NCBI GenBank assembly: GCA_964388985.1
Contig: CAYMCJ010000038.1
Location: 1 to 10,772, forward strand
Origin: CAYMCJ01 sp964388985
GTDB lineage: Bacteria > Patescibacteriota > Patescibacteriia > Patescibacteriales > CAYMCJ01
Length of the DNA stretch: 10,772 nucleotides
Direction of reading: 5' to 3'
A model generated the notes under the pieces. The model was not told the DNA's origin. It was given only the letters and a program-made list of their open reading frames with translations, and ran no database searches. Shown here piece by piece: positions 4,171-10,772 of this stretch. Made by a program: the position numbers and the translations under genes. The first letter of the stretch is position 1; each line of letters opens with the position of its first letter.

Positions 4171-6609
4171 CTAGTAAAGTCCGGGAAACTGCTTTTGAAT
4201 CGCTTCTTTTGTCTGCTCATCTTCAATTTGATTTAACAGGGCGCCGACAACCACCCTGGCGTTATCCGTCTCCCCGATCTTCTGATAAATCATCGCCAGA
4301 CTATAGAGGGCGTTGGCATGATTCGGGTTAAGCTGTAAGATACTTAAAAATATCTGTTCAGACATAGTCAGGTCGTCGTTTCTGCCCGAAACCGCTCCGC
4401 TTGATTGGGTTGATTCCACGCTTAACTCTTCACCTTCCCCTCCCGCCTCTTTATTAATTTCTTCCTCGGTTATTTCCGCGGTGGCGTTTTGCGCTAAATT
4501 CGTCTGGGCCACGCCCCGGTTAAAATATAACCGGCCTAATTCAAAACGGTAATCAACATTATCTCTGGTAATTATAACGGCCTTTTTAAGCTGCTCTATG
4601 GCTTCATCGTTATTGTCAAGCTGCTCATAAGCTATAGCCTTGCCGTAATGAGCGGGAGACAAATCACTTTTCTTTAAAATCGCCTCGTCATACTTCTTAA
4701 TCGCCTCATCAATATAATATTTCTTCTCTTCCTTATCCTGTTCGGCATTGGCTCTGGCCATATTTATTAAAGCGATTCGCAAGGGTGAAATCGGATTATC
4801 AGGGTCTAATACGGCTAATTTATTATATAAATCTTCCGCCCATTCCAGCGCTCCCCGGGTATAAAAAGCCGCATTCTCATAAATTAAGGCCAAAGACTCG
4901 TTATTGCTGGCTTTGTTGGGAGAAATATCAACCGCCTTCTTACCGGTCTCTATGGCTAAGCCAAGATTATTTTCTATAATTGTCTGGTCCTGGGTTTCGC
5001 TTGACGCCTCCTGGTTGGCCAGAGTCATATAGCTATTGGCTAACTCAAGATAATAACTGTCTTCATAAGGAAATAAAGTTATGGCTTTGTTTAATTTATT
5101 AATATTTTCCCCGATATCTTCGGCAGCCAAGGCCTGTCTGGCGTACATATCGGCTAAATACATTTTCAAGCCCATTGTAAATAGAACAACCACGCCGGCG
5201 CTAACGCATAAGAAAATCGCGGCTAAAGCCAAAGCATATTTTGGCGAGGCCCGGAAAGATAATTTAATTGACCTGAATTTTTCAGGATAAACAACAATGG
5301 CTGAAGACAAAGTAAATACCGAAATTAAAATCGCGACTAAAATCATTGAACTGTTTAATGAAAAAAGAATGGCAAAAATAATCATGGTAATAAAACCGGC
5401 AAACAGAGATAAAATTACGGAATGGATATCCTGGTCATTAATCTTTATCAAAGCCAAAAAAGAAATAGACAGGGTTATCAGTAAAATAACTAAAAAAGCT
5501 AAGGTGCCCAGGGCTCCAACCGTGGACATTAATTCAAACAAAATGCCGCTGGAACTGTTAAAACGAGCGTTCCATAAGGGTGAGGCATTGAAATCAACTC
5601 CCTTATATTTGGCGAAATCATAATAATAAGTTGAGGGTCCGGAGCCAAAAATCGGATTTTCCGTCAGACTGCTTTTGGCAATACTCCATGAAGCCCCTCT
5701 GGACAGATTTACTTCGGCCGGTAAATTAAGATTCATAATATTGAAATTGCCTAAAACCAGCAAAATAATCAGCAGTAAAAACCCGGCCAAAGGAATAATT
5801 AAATTATTGCTTGAAATATAAATAATTTTTGACAGGAAAAACATCAATATAATCACAATCCCGACAATAGCGGCCGGCCAAAACGTAAATCCGTTAAGAA
5901 ACGCCAAAATAGTCAAAGCCATTAAAGTAATGACCGCGGCCCCAATTTTTATAATCAAAGTCGGTATTTTGCCCAATTTCGGGTGTATACTTTTTATTTG
6001 CGCGGCCGCGATTATTAATAACGGCAGGCAAATAATAAAAAACATCGTTAAACCCGACAGAGAACCGATTGGATTAAAGCTGACAGCTTTGGCAAATTCA
6101 AGCGGCAAAACAAAAATGCCGAGCAACTGCAAAAATGAATATATTACAATCAAAGAAATGGAAGAAATAAATGACCAAAAAATAATCTTAATTCTTTTAA
6201 TATCAATATTATTTACAACCAAATAATAGAATAACGCGAAAATTATCATCGCCACCAAACTCTTGGTTGAATTTCCGTAAGAGCCGACCAGACTGTCCTT
6301 GGTATTTATGGATAAAAACGCCGAAATGGCGAAAATAACCACCAAGCCCAAAATTGGCCAGTCAAGCGGAGTCCGCTTAAGCTTTAGTTCGCCTTTTATC
6401 ACTCCCTTGGTTACCCAGGCCACTATTCCGATTAAGACAAAGAAGTAAAACAATACCATTTTTTCAAAACCGACCCCCTGCGCGACCAGGCCGGTAAAAA
6501 ACAAAGGACAAAGAAAAAATATTAAGGACATAGAGCCGATAATTATTAAATCCAGCGCTCTTGTGCTCGGCCTTTTTTCCGCCTTTGGTTGAGTTTTTAA
6601 TTCGGTCAT
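4171..6609 (-). CDS. O-antigen ligase/polymerase-like membrane protein with C-terminal TPRs
   Basis: An 812-residue, two-part protein. Residues about 18-480 are a polytopic membrane domain with roughly a dozen hydrophobic helices. The largest interhelical loop carries RGASWSIAKSSL...NPIFGSGPSTYYYDF (304-332), matching the Wzy_C/WaaL loop signature. Residues about 485-812 are soluble TPR-like helices (for example LDPDNPISPLRIALINMA, SPAHYGKAIAYEQLDNNDEAI and NPNHANALYSLAMIYQKIGETDNA), interrupted by an acidic, Ser/Gly-rich linker at about 708-748. Proteins of this family polymerise lipid-linked oligosaccharides or transfer them to an acceptor outside the membrane; TPRs would provide partner binding. 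It lies downstream of the glycosyltransferase genes and fits the last step of that pathway. The ATG at 6609 has an in-frame stop (TGA) just upstream and no adjacent Shine-Dalgarno. Ligase, polymerase or protein glycosylase activity cannot be separated from the sequence. Confidence 0.8.
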   Translation of the reverse strand: MTELKTQPKAEKRPSTRALDLIIIGSMSLIFFLCPLFFTGLVAQGVGFEKMVLFYFFVLIGIVAWVTKGVIKGELKLKRTPLDWPILGLVVIFAISAFLSINTKDSLVGSYGNSTKSLVAMIIFALFYYLVVNNIDIKRIKIIFWSFISSISLIVIYSFLQLLGIFVLPLEFAKAVSFNPIGSLSGLTMFFIICLPLLIIAAAQIKSIHPKLGKIPTLIIKIGAAVITLMALTILAFLNGFTFWPAAIVGIVIILMFFLSKIIYISSNNLIIPLAGFLLLIILLVLGNFNIMNLNLPAEVNLSRGASWSIAKSSLTENPIFGSGPSTYYYDFAKYKGVDFNASPLWNARFNSSSGILFELMSTVGALGTLAFLVILLITLSISFLALIKINDQDIHSVILSLFAGFITMIIFAILFSLNSSMILVAILISVFTLSSAIVVYPEKFRSIKLSFRASPKYALALAAIFLCVSAGVVVLFTMGLKMYLADMYARQALAAEDIGENINKLNKAITLFPYEDSYYLELANSYMTLANQEASSETQDQTIIENNLGLAIETGKKAVDISPNKASNNESLALIYENAAFYTRGALEWAEDLYNKLAVLDPDNPISPLRIALINMARANAEQDKEEKKYYIDEAIKKYDEAILKKSDLSPAHYGKAIAYEQLDNNDEAIEQLKKAVIITRDNVDYRFELGRLYFNRGVAQTNLAQNATAEITEEEINKEAGGEGEELSVESTQSSGAVSGRNDDLTMSEQIFLSILQLNPNHANALYSLAMIYQKIGETDNARVVVGALLNQIEDEQTKEAIQKQFPGLY

Positions 6610-6656
6610 AAATCAAATAATTGGAATCTTGCGATTTGAGATAAAGAAAATATTTT

Positions 6657-6664
6657 CTCCTCCC
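6657..6664 (-). promoter_or_regulatory. Orphan Shine-Dalgarno in the leader of the ligase-like gene
   Basis: On the minus strand GGGAGGAG sits about 47 bases before the ATG at 6609, too far to serve it. It directly abuts the perfect palindrome GAAAATATTTTC (6646-6657). The nearest downstream triplet in register is ATT, opening a 12-codon frame that ends in TGA just before the real ATG. A leader peptide or a standby ribosome site is possible; neither is shown. Confidence 0.3.
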
Positions 6665-6710
6665 TTTTTAAAACAAATGTACGATTCCTTAATTATTAAT
6701 AACTAATTTT

Positions 6711-6739
6711 ATTATATTAATAAACTATTGATATAATAA
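6711..6739 (-). promoter_or_regulatory. Candidate promoter of the ligase-like gene
   Basis: On the minus strand a perfect -10 TATAAT (plus 6711-6716) lies 17 bases after TTATTA (plus 6734-6739), a poor -35. The start would be near 6704 with a leader of about 95 bases. The surrounding DNA is almost all A and T, so -10 look-alikes are expected. Confidence 0.35.
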
Positions 6740-6758
6740 CAAACAATAGAAAATATGT

Positions 6759-7907
6759 CTATATATCCTCTTTGAATATATTCAGATACTTTCTGGCTGA
6801 ATATTCCCAATTAAATTTGCCCGCCCTCTCTAATCCTTTGGCTCGCAATATCTTCTTTAAATTATCGTCGGTAATTAATTCTTTTATGGCGGCTGCTATT
6901 TCATTAATATTATAAGGGTCTATTGTCAAAGCCGCTTGGCCCACTATCTCAGTCAAACTGGAGGAAAAACTTGTTATTACCGGCAAACCGCAAGCCATTG
7001 CTTCCAGAGGCGGGAAGCCAAAACCTTCGTAAAAAGAAGGATAAATAAATAAAGACGATAAATTATAAATATACGGTTTATCCTCGCCGGCAATATACCC
7101 TAAAAACTTAACATCTTTTTTAAATTTTGATTTATTATATTCCTTGAATATTCTGCCTGACCTCCAGCCTTGGCCGCCGGCGATTACCAGCCGATAATCA
7201 CCTAAGTCCGAATTGTTCTCTCTGAATTTATTATAAGACCTGATAATCCCCTCTATGTTTTTCCGCGGTTCCAATGTTCCCAAAAATAAAATAAATTTTT
7301 CCGGCAAACCATATTTTTTTCTTACACTTTCTAAATTCTTGTCATTGTTATCAATAACCCTGTACTGTTGGCCGATTCCCGAATATATTACCTTTACTTT
7401 ATCGGCGGGAATATTATATAAATCCATTATATCATTTTTGGTATTTTTTGAAACCGCCACGATAGTATCAAATTTTTCTATTATTCTTTTAACATTTATG
7501 GCCCAATGCCAAATATTTTTTCTAAAACTGAAATATTCCGGATAACGAACAAATGACAAATCATGAATAGTTAATATGCTCCGGCCTCTTCTTGACAACC
7601 GGATAAAATTAATATGCGGCGCCCAAAATGTATCAACCCCTAAAAGTTTGTCCAATTTAGGATAAAAAAATAATTTTTGCATTAAATAATTAAATATTTT
7701 ATTCGGATATTTGGTATATACTATTTCCGCGTTGGCTTGCTTAAATTCGGGAATTATATTTGTTATATCTTTAAACGAATTATAAAATAATATATATTTA
7801 TTTTTTGAATCCAGCTTTAATATCTCCTTGACTAAATTTAAGGTATATTCGGAAACGCCGCTATATTGAACATCCATCAAACTTCTGATGTCTATGCCGA
7901 TTTTCAT
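6759..7907 (-). CDS. GT4-family glycosyltransferase
   Basis: A 382-residue GT-B fold enzyme that transfers a sugar from a nucleotide-sugar donor to a growing lipid-linked glycan at the cytoplasmic face. The N-terminal domain opens with MKIGIDIRSLMDVQYSGVSEY, the usual strand plus acceptor-site Gly loop. The C-terminal domain has FLGTLEPRKN (208-217), VIAGGQGW (241-248) and the retaining E-x7-E motif in EGFGFPPLE (Glu294 to Glu302), followed by AMACGLPVI. The start is placed at the ATG at 7905-7907, four bases after the stop of the upstream glycosyltransferase. A longer frame opening with TTG at 7946 would overlap that gene and adds a Lys-rich tail unlike the family. The near-coupled spacing indicates one operon and probably sequential sugar additions. 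Donor and linkage cannot be told from sequence. Confidence 0.9.
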   Translation of the reverse strand: MKIGIDIRSLMDVQYSGVSEYTLNLVKEILKLDSKNKYILFYNSFKDITNIIPEFKQANAEIVYTKYPNKIFNYLMQKLFFYPKLDKLLGVDTFWAPHINFIRLSRRGRSILTIHDLSFVRYPEYFSFRKNIWHWAINVKRIIEKFDTIVAVSKNTKNDIMDLYNIPADKVKVIYSGIGQQYRVIDNNDKNLESVRKKYGLPEKFILFLGTLEPRKNIEGIIRSYNKFRENNSDLGDYRLVIAGGQGWRSGRIFKEYNKSKFKKDVKFLGYIAGEDKPYIYNLSSLFIYPSFYEGFGFPPLEAMACGLPVITSFSSSLTEIVGQAALTIDPYNINEIAAAIKELITDDNLKKILRAKGLERAGKFNWEYSARKYLNIFKEDI

Positions 7908-7911
7908 AATT

Positions 7912-9132
7912 TTATTGGTCTTTAAATCTTTGGTATTCTTTTTCAATAAATTTTTTCATCTCCGCCTTAAACCTGTTTAGTGAAAATTTTTCCGCCGCCT
8001 GACGAATCTCTTCCGGGTTGAACTGACGGCCGTTAAACTTCTTGATAATTTCAATAATCGCTTCCGGAGTCTGTTGGGAAAAAAATAAGCCGGTTTTTCC
8101 CTCTTCAACAATTTCCAAAGCGCCGCCTTTGTTATAGGCGATAACCGGACGACCCGAAGCCATTGATTCCACCATGGTAATCCCGAAATCCTCTTCTTGC
8201 GGATTTATAAAAGCCTGGCAGCGGCTATAAAGCCCGGCTTTATTGTCATCATCAATCCGGCCCAAAAATTCAATATTCTTACTGTCGCCGGCGATTTTCT
8301 GCAAACGTTCCATATCAATGCCATCGCCAAATACCTTAAGTTTTGGCACAACTCCATTCAATAATCCCCCCTCTTCCGCGACATCCGGAGCGGGAGAGGG
8401 GCCGGGGGTGAGGGCTAACTTTTTAAAAGCCCTTATTACTATGTCCACTCTTTTATACGGAGCCAAGCGTCCGCCAATTAAAAAATATTTGTCCGCCATA
8501 GCTTTAGCGAAGGCGGATTTATCAGCCGCCGCGTCAGAAGCCTGTTCTTTTGAAATATAAAATTTATCAATTTCAACCGGCGGGTATATTACAACTGAAT
8601 CGCGCCGATAATATTTTTTTATTCTCTTTTTAACGGCCTGCGAAATAGCAATAAATTTATCAACCCGGTCAGCCGCGCTCTTATCCCAAATTCTAATATA
8701 ATTTAAAACTAACGAAATTAATTTTTTAAAATATTTATTATAATTAAGTTCATTAATATACTGATGCGTATAATCCCAAAGATAACGGGTCGGAGTATAG
8801 CAATAGCAAATATGTAAAGTATCGGGTGAAGTAATAACGCCCTTGGAAAAAGCGCTCGCGTCCGATATTACTAAATCATATTTGCTTAAATCAAAAAATT
8901 CAACCGCCATCGGCATAAACGGCATATACCACTGATAGTATTTTACTCCGCCCGGCAGTTTTTGGATAACCGAAGTTTCTATCCGGTGACCCTTGTAATA
9001 TTTATCAGTATTTTTTTTCTCATATAGCAAGGTATAAATCGGGGCCTGCGGGAACATATCGGCAAATATTTTTAAAACCTTTTCCGCCCCCCCATCCTGG
9101 GCTAAATGATCGTGAATTAAGGCAACGCGCAT
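7912..9132 (-). CDS. GT4-family glycosyltransferase with two in-frame repeat insertions
   Basis: A 406-residue GT-B enzyme that should add a sugar during assembly of a surface polysaccharide. The N-terminus MRVALIHDHLAQDGGAEKVL, the CYTPTRYLWD motif (111-120) and FIAISQAVKKRI (160-171) are typical of this GT4 subgroup. The C-terminal domain has GGRLAPYKRVD (220-230), LKVFGDG (265-271), FLGRI (289-293) and the E-x7-E pair Glu314/Glu322 in EDFGITMVE. Two segments look foreign. Residues about 198-215 (with SAFAKAMADK) lie just before the C-terminal domain begins, and about 241-261 (LTPGPSP...VAEEGG) lie between helix and strand. Both are encoded by palindromic DNA and keep the frame; both positions are probably surface loops, so the enzyme may still work. 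It precedes the second glycosyltransferase by four bases. No convincing Shine-Dalgarno precedes the ATG. Confidence 0.88.
   Translation of the reverse strand: MRVALIHDHLAQDGGAEKVLKIFADMFPQAPIYTLLYEKKNTDKYYKGHRIETSVIQKLPGGVKYYQWYMPFMPMAVEFFDLSKYDLVISDASAFSKGVITSPDTLHICYCYTPTRYLWDYTHQYINELNYNKYFKKLISLVLNYIRIWDKSAADRVDKFIAISQAVKKRIKKYYRRDSVVIYPPVEIDKFYISKEQASDAAADKSAFAKAMADKYFLIGGRLAPYKRVDIVIRAFKKLALTPGPSPAPDVAEEGGLLNGVVPKLKVFGDGIDMERLQKIAGDSKNIEFLGRIDDDNKAGLYSRCQAFINPQEEDFGITMVESMASGRPVIAYNKGGALEIVEEGKTGLFFSQQTPEAIIEIIKKFNGRQFNPEEIRQAAEKFSLNRFKAEMKKFIEKEYQRFKDQ
8366..8416 (-). repeat. LTPGPSP-type palindromic repeat inserted in frame
   Basis: The minus strand reads CCCTCACCCCCGGCCCCTC and onward, encoding LTPGPSPAPDVAEEGG. 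Its core pairs CCCCTCTTCCGC (plus 8368-8379) with GCGGGAGAGGGG (8390-8401), 11 of 12 bases, around a 10-base loop. Segments encoding LTPGPSP are, from general knowledge, a recurring repeat-derived motif in many bacterial proteins. Its G/C runs stand out from the AT-rich gene around it. Confidence 0.7.
8492..8517 (-). repeat. SAFAKAMADK-type palindromic repeat inserted in frame
   Basis: TCCGCC (8492-8497) and GGCGGA (8512-8517) pair perfectly, and the inner bases extend the stem to 9 of 11 pairs around TTTA. The encoded segment SAFAKAMADK is absent from the companion glycosyltransferase. I recall KAMADK-type inserts as frequent in Patescibacteria proteins; this needs a search to confirm. Confidence 0.6.
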
Positions 9133-9318
9133 ATATTTCTTTAAAATTATGAGTTATATCTATATTAAATCTTTAAAAACCCTTAATAAATTTATAATTA
9201 CTAATTGTCTAATGTCTAATAAAATATTAAAATTATAAATTATAAATTTTTAACATTTGAAATTAGTCATTTGACATTTTATTAGATGAATTAGAAATTA
9301 GAAATTAGAAATTTTTTG
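9133..9318. repeat. AT-rich intergenic region with tandem and inverted micro-repeats
   Basis: The gap between the sugar transferase and the first glycosyltransferase holds three ttagaaa copies (9291-9311) followed by six Ts. It also has an inverted repeat, tctaataaaat (9215-9225) with attttattaga (9276-9286), and an inner ATAAATTATAAATT stretch. The outer arms could form a weak A/U-rich stem in the transcript. No promoter, ribosome-binding site or coding frame here is convincing. Confidence 0.6.
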
Positions 9319-10743
9319 TCATTCCACTTTCCTTCTCTTTGTTATCGCCAACGGTGTTTTTAATAATATGGATAAATCAAACAGTAACGACCAATTCTCA
9401 ATATAATAAGTATCCAATTTTACCTCTTCCTCAAAACTTAAATCGCTCCGCCCGGAAATCTGCGCCAGCCCGGTTATTCCCGGCTTTATAGTCATTACCT
9501 TTTTATGATGCGATTCGTACTGGGCCACCTCTCGCGGCTGATGCGGCCTGGGTCCGACCAAACTAATATTGCCGATTAAAACATTAAAAAACTGCGGCAA
9601 CTCATCAATGCTCCAACGGCGTATAAACTTTCCCGCTCTGGTTATCCGGGGGTCGTCTCCGATTTTATAAACCGGCTCTCCCTTTTTTGTATTTTGCTTT
9701 TTTATTAATTCTCTTTCAAATTTTAAAGCGCTGGCATCCCCATACTCTTTGCCAATGCAATAATGAGCCAGCATTGACCTAAATTTATATAATTTAAAAA
9801 CACCATCTTTGCTTACCCTCTCATTTTTGTAAATAACCGAGCCGCGCGAATCCAGCTTTATAATTAAACTTGTCAATATTATAATAGGTGAAAACAAAAC
9901 AATAAAAAATAAAGAGCCGATAATATCAAAAATTCTTTTTATTATCCGGCCCCAGCCGTCCAAGGGGGTTTTTTTAACTTCCACTATCGGAATGCCGGCT
10001 ATTTCCGCCACCTCGGTTTTTAAAACTTTTGCGCCCAAAAGATCGGCCGCGTATTTAAAAGTAATATGATTTTCATCGGCAAAATCATAAAGCCGCAACA
10101 CTTCAGCCTTGGTTAAGTTGGGGTCGCTTTGGATAATTTCATCCACTTCTTTATTCTTAATTAATTCTGCTAATTCCTGGGCTGTTTCTATTGTGAAATC
10201 CCGCCAACGCCTTACGACCTCATAACCTGATTTTTTACGCCTGGAAAATTCATAAATCAAATTATCCGTCGTTTTACTGTTGCCGACTAAAATTACTTTA
10301 CGCACTCCGATGCCGTAAATAAAAATAGCTCTCTGAATCCACCTGATAAAAACTCTGGCAAAAATTAAATAAATTATCGCCAGCCCCCAGCCGGCCAAAA
10401 TAATAAAACGAGAATCAAACAATTCCCGTCTAATAAAAATTAAAATAACAATAAGCATTAAGCCGGTAGAGCAAGCCAACACTACGCGATAGGCCTCTTT
10501 TATAATATTTTTCGGATTTTTTATGCTATATAATCCGGCCAAAGCAAAAATTATTATCCAAAAAAATGCGATTAACAATACGATTTTAAAATAATAAGGA
10601 AGTGACAAATTAAAAATAACCGGCCTGATGCCAGTTGTAAATTCGGCAAAACGGATATAATAAGCTGAAATGCCGGCCAAAACAATCATAATATAATCCA
10701 GGGGGACAAGCAAAAAAGAAAAAAATAATTCGGACCTCTTCAT
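9319..10743 (-). CDS. Polyprenyl-phosphate sugar-1-phosphate transferase (initiating glycosyltransferase)
   Basis: A 474-residue membrane enzyme that transfers a sugar-1-phosphate from a nucleotide sugar to the polyprenyl-phosphate carrier, the first step of surface-glycan synthesis. Residues about 10-133 contain four membrane helices. About 148-260 is a Rossmann-like region (VILVGNS, 150-156) as in the CoA-binding_3 domain of WcaJ/WbaP-type proteins. The C-terminal bacterial sugar transferase domain begins at KRIFDIIGS (269-277) with its membrane-anchoring helix, then YKNERV (305-310), KLYKFRSM (317-324), the catalytic Asp-Glu pair in SIDELPQ (Asp380-Glu381), VGPRP (396-400) and KPGITGLAQISGRS (420-433). 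The length fits the five-helix family. It is first in the leftward operon and precedes two glycosyltransferases, as expected for the initiating enzyme. The ATG at 10743 lacks a Shine-Dalgarno, and only 29 bases upstream are visible. The sugar cannot be assigned. Confidence 0.93.
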   Translation of the reverse strand: MKRSELFFSFLLVPLDYIMIVLAGISAYYIRFAEFTTGIRPVIFNLSLPYYFKIVLLIAFFWIIIFALAGLYSIKNPKNIIKEAYRVVLACSTGLMLIVILIFIRRELFDSRFIILAGWGLAIIYLIFARVFIRWIQRAIFIYGIGVRKVILVGNSKTTDNLIYEFSRRKKSGYEVVRRWRDFTIETAQELAELIKNKEVDEIIQSDPNLTKAEVLRLYDFADENHITFKYAADLLGAKVLKTEVAEIAGIPIVEVKKTPLDGWGRIIKRIFDIIGSLFFIVLFSPIIILTSLIIKLDSRGSVIYKNERVSKDGVFKLYKFRSMLAHYCIGKEYGDASALKFERELIKKQNTKKGEPVYKIGDDPRITRAGKFIRRWSIDELPQFFNVLIGNISLVGPRPHQPREVAQYESHHKKVMTIKPGITGLAQISGRSDLSFEEEVKLDTYYIENWSLLFDLSILLKTPLAITKRRKVE

Positions 10744-10772
10744 AAAAATACTAAGAATTATTAATTACAATT

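Noticed and set aside
4785..6226. Several plus-strand open frames of 64-108 codons
   Set aside because: All are antisense to the ligase-like gene, whose TPR and membrane patterns account for this DNA.
6725..6749. Terminator after the second glycosyltransferase (CTATTG/CAATAG)
   Set aside because: A six-pair AT-rich stem with a 13-base loop is too weak and common in such AT-rich DNA.
7908..7946. Longer N-terminus of the second glycosyltransferase from TTG at 7946
   Set aside because: It overlaps the upstream gene, adds a Lys-rich tail, and a normal ATG lies four bases after the upstream stop at the family's usual start.
1..10772. tRNA, rRNA or riboswitch
   Set aside because: I saw no cloverleaf, rRNA-like or known riboswitch core on either strand by reading; a covariance search could still find a small RNA.

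Overview
The window is low-GC DNA with compact genes. Most starts lack a clear Shine-Dalgarno sequence, and intergenic gaps hold AT-rich micro-repeats. The surface-polysaccharide genes, a TPR-tailed O-antigen-ligase-like protein and the in-frame repeat inserts (SAFAKAMADK and LTPGPSP types) suggest a Candidate Phyla Radiation / Patescibacteria genome, probably Parcubacteria-like. That assignment is inference from style. There is no rRNA or other phylogenetic marker, and the standard genetic code fits every gene.

Bases 1-3560 are a defence/regulation module. A possible leftward gene starts at base 48 and leaves the window. Divergent from it is an 892-residue protein. It begins with a complete LexA repressor (winged HTH, Ala83-Gly84 cleavage site, Ser118/Lys156 dyad) and continues in frame into a gamma-class N6-adenine DNA methyltransferase with a TaqI/Eco57I-like layout (FYTP, DISCGSGG, NPPY, C-terminal recognition domain). 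Converging on it, with an 8-base tail-to-tail overlap, is a 213-residue protein with a D-x13-E-x-K pattern, probably the partner type II restriction endonuclease. The arrangement suggests a restriction-modification system whose methyltransferase is physically joined to an SOS repressor. The promoter of the fusion carries a direct repeat with an 11-base period between its -35 and -10, a plausible LexA operator, and a DnaA-box match lies just upstream.

Bases 3560-4170 hold a large GC-rich hairpin, a promoter, a 91-residue orphan protein with an excellent ribosome-binding site (possibly ribbon-helix-helix), a rho-independent terminator, a second bidirectional terminator and a 7-base tandem repeat.

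Bases 4171-10772 form a leftward surface-polysaccharide locus. In transcription order it encodes a polyprenyl-phosphate sugar-1-phosphate transferase (initiates glycan on the lipid carrier), two GT4 glycosyltransferases (extend it; translationally close-coupled) and, after its own leader, a membrane O-antigen ligase/polymerase-like protein with TPRs (polymerises or transfers it). The first GT4 gene carries two different palindromic repeat elements inserted in frame.
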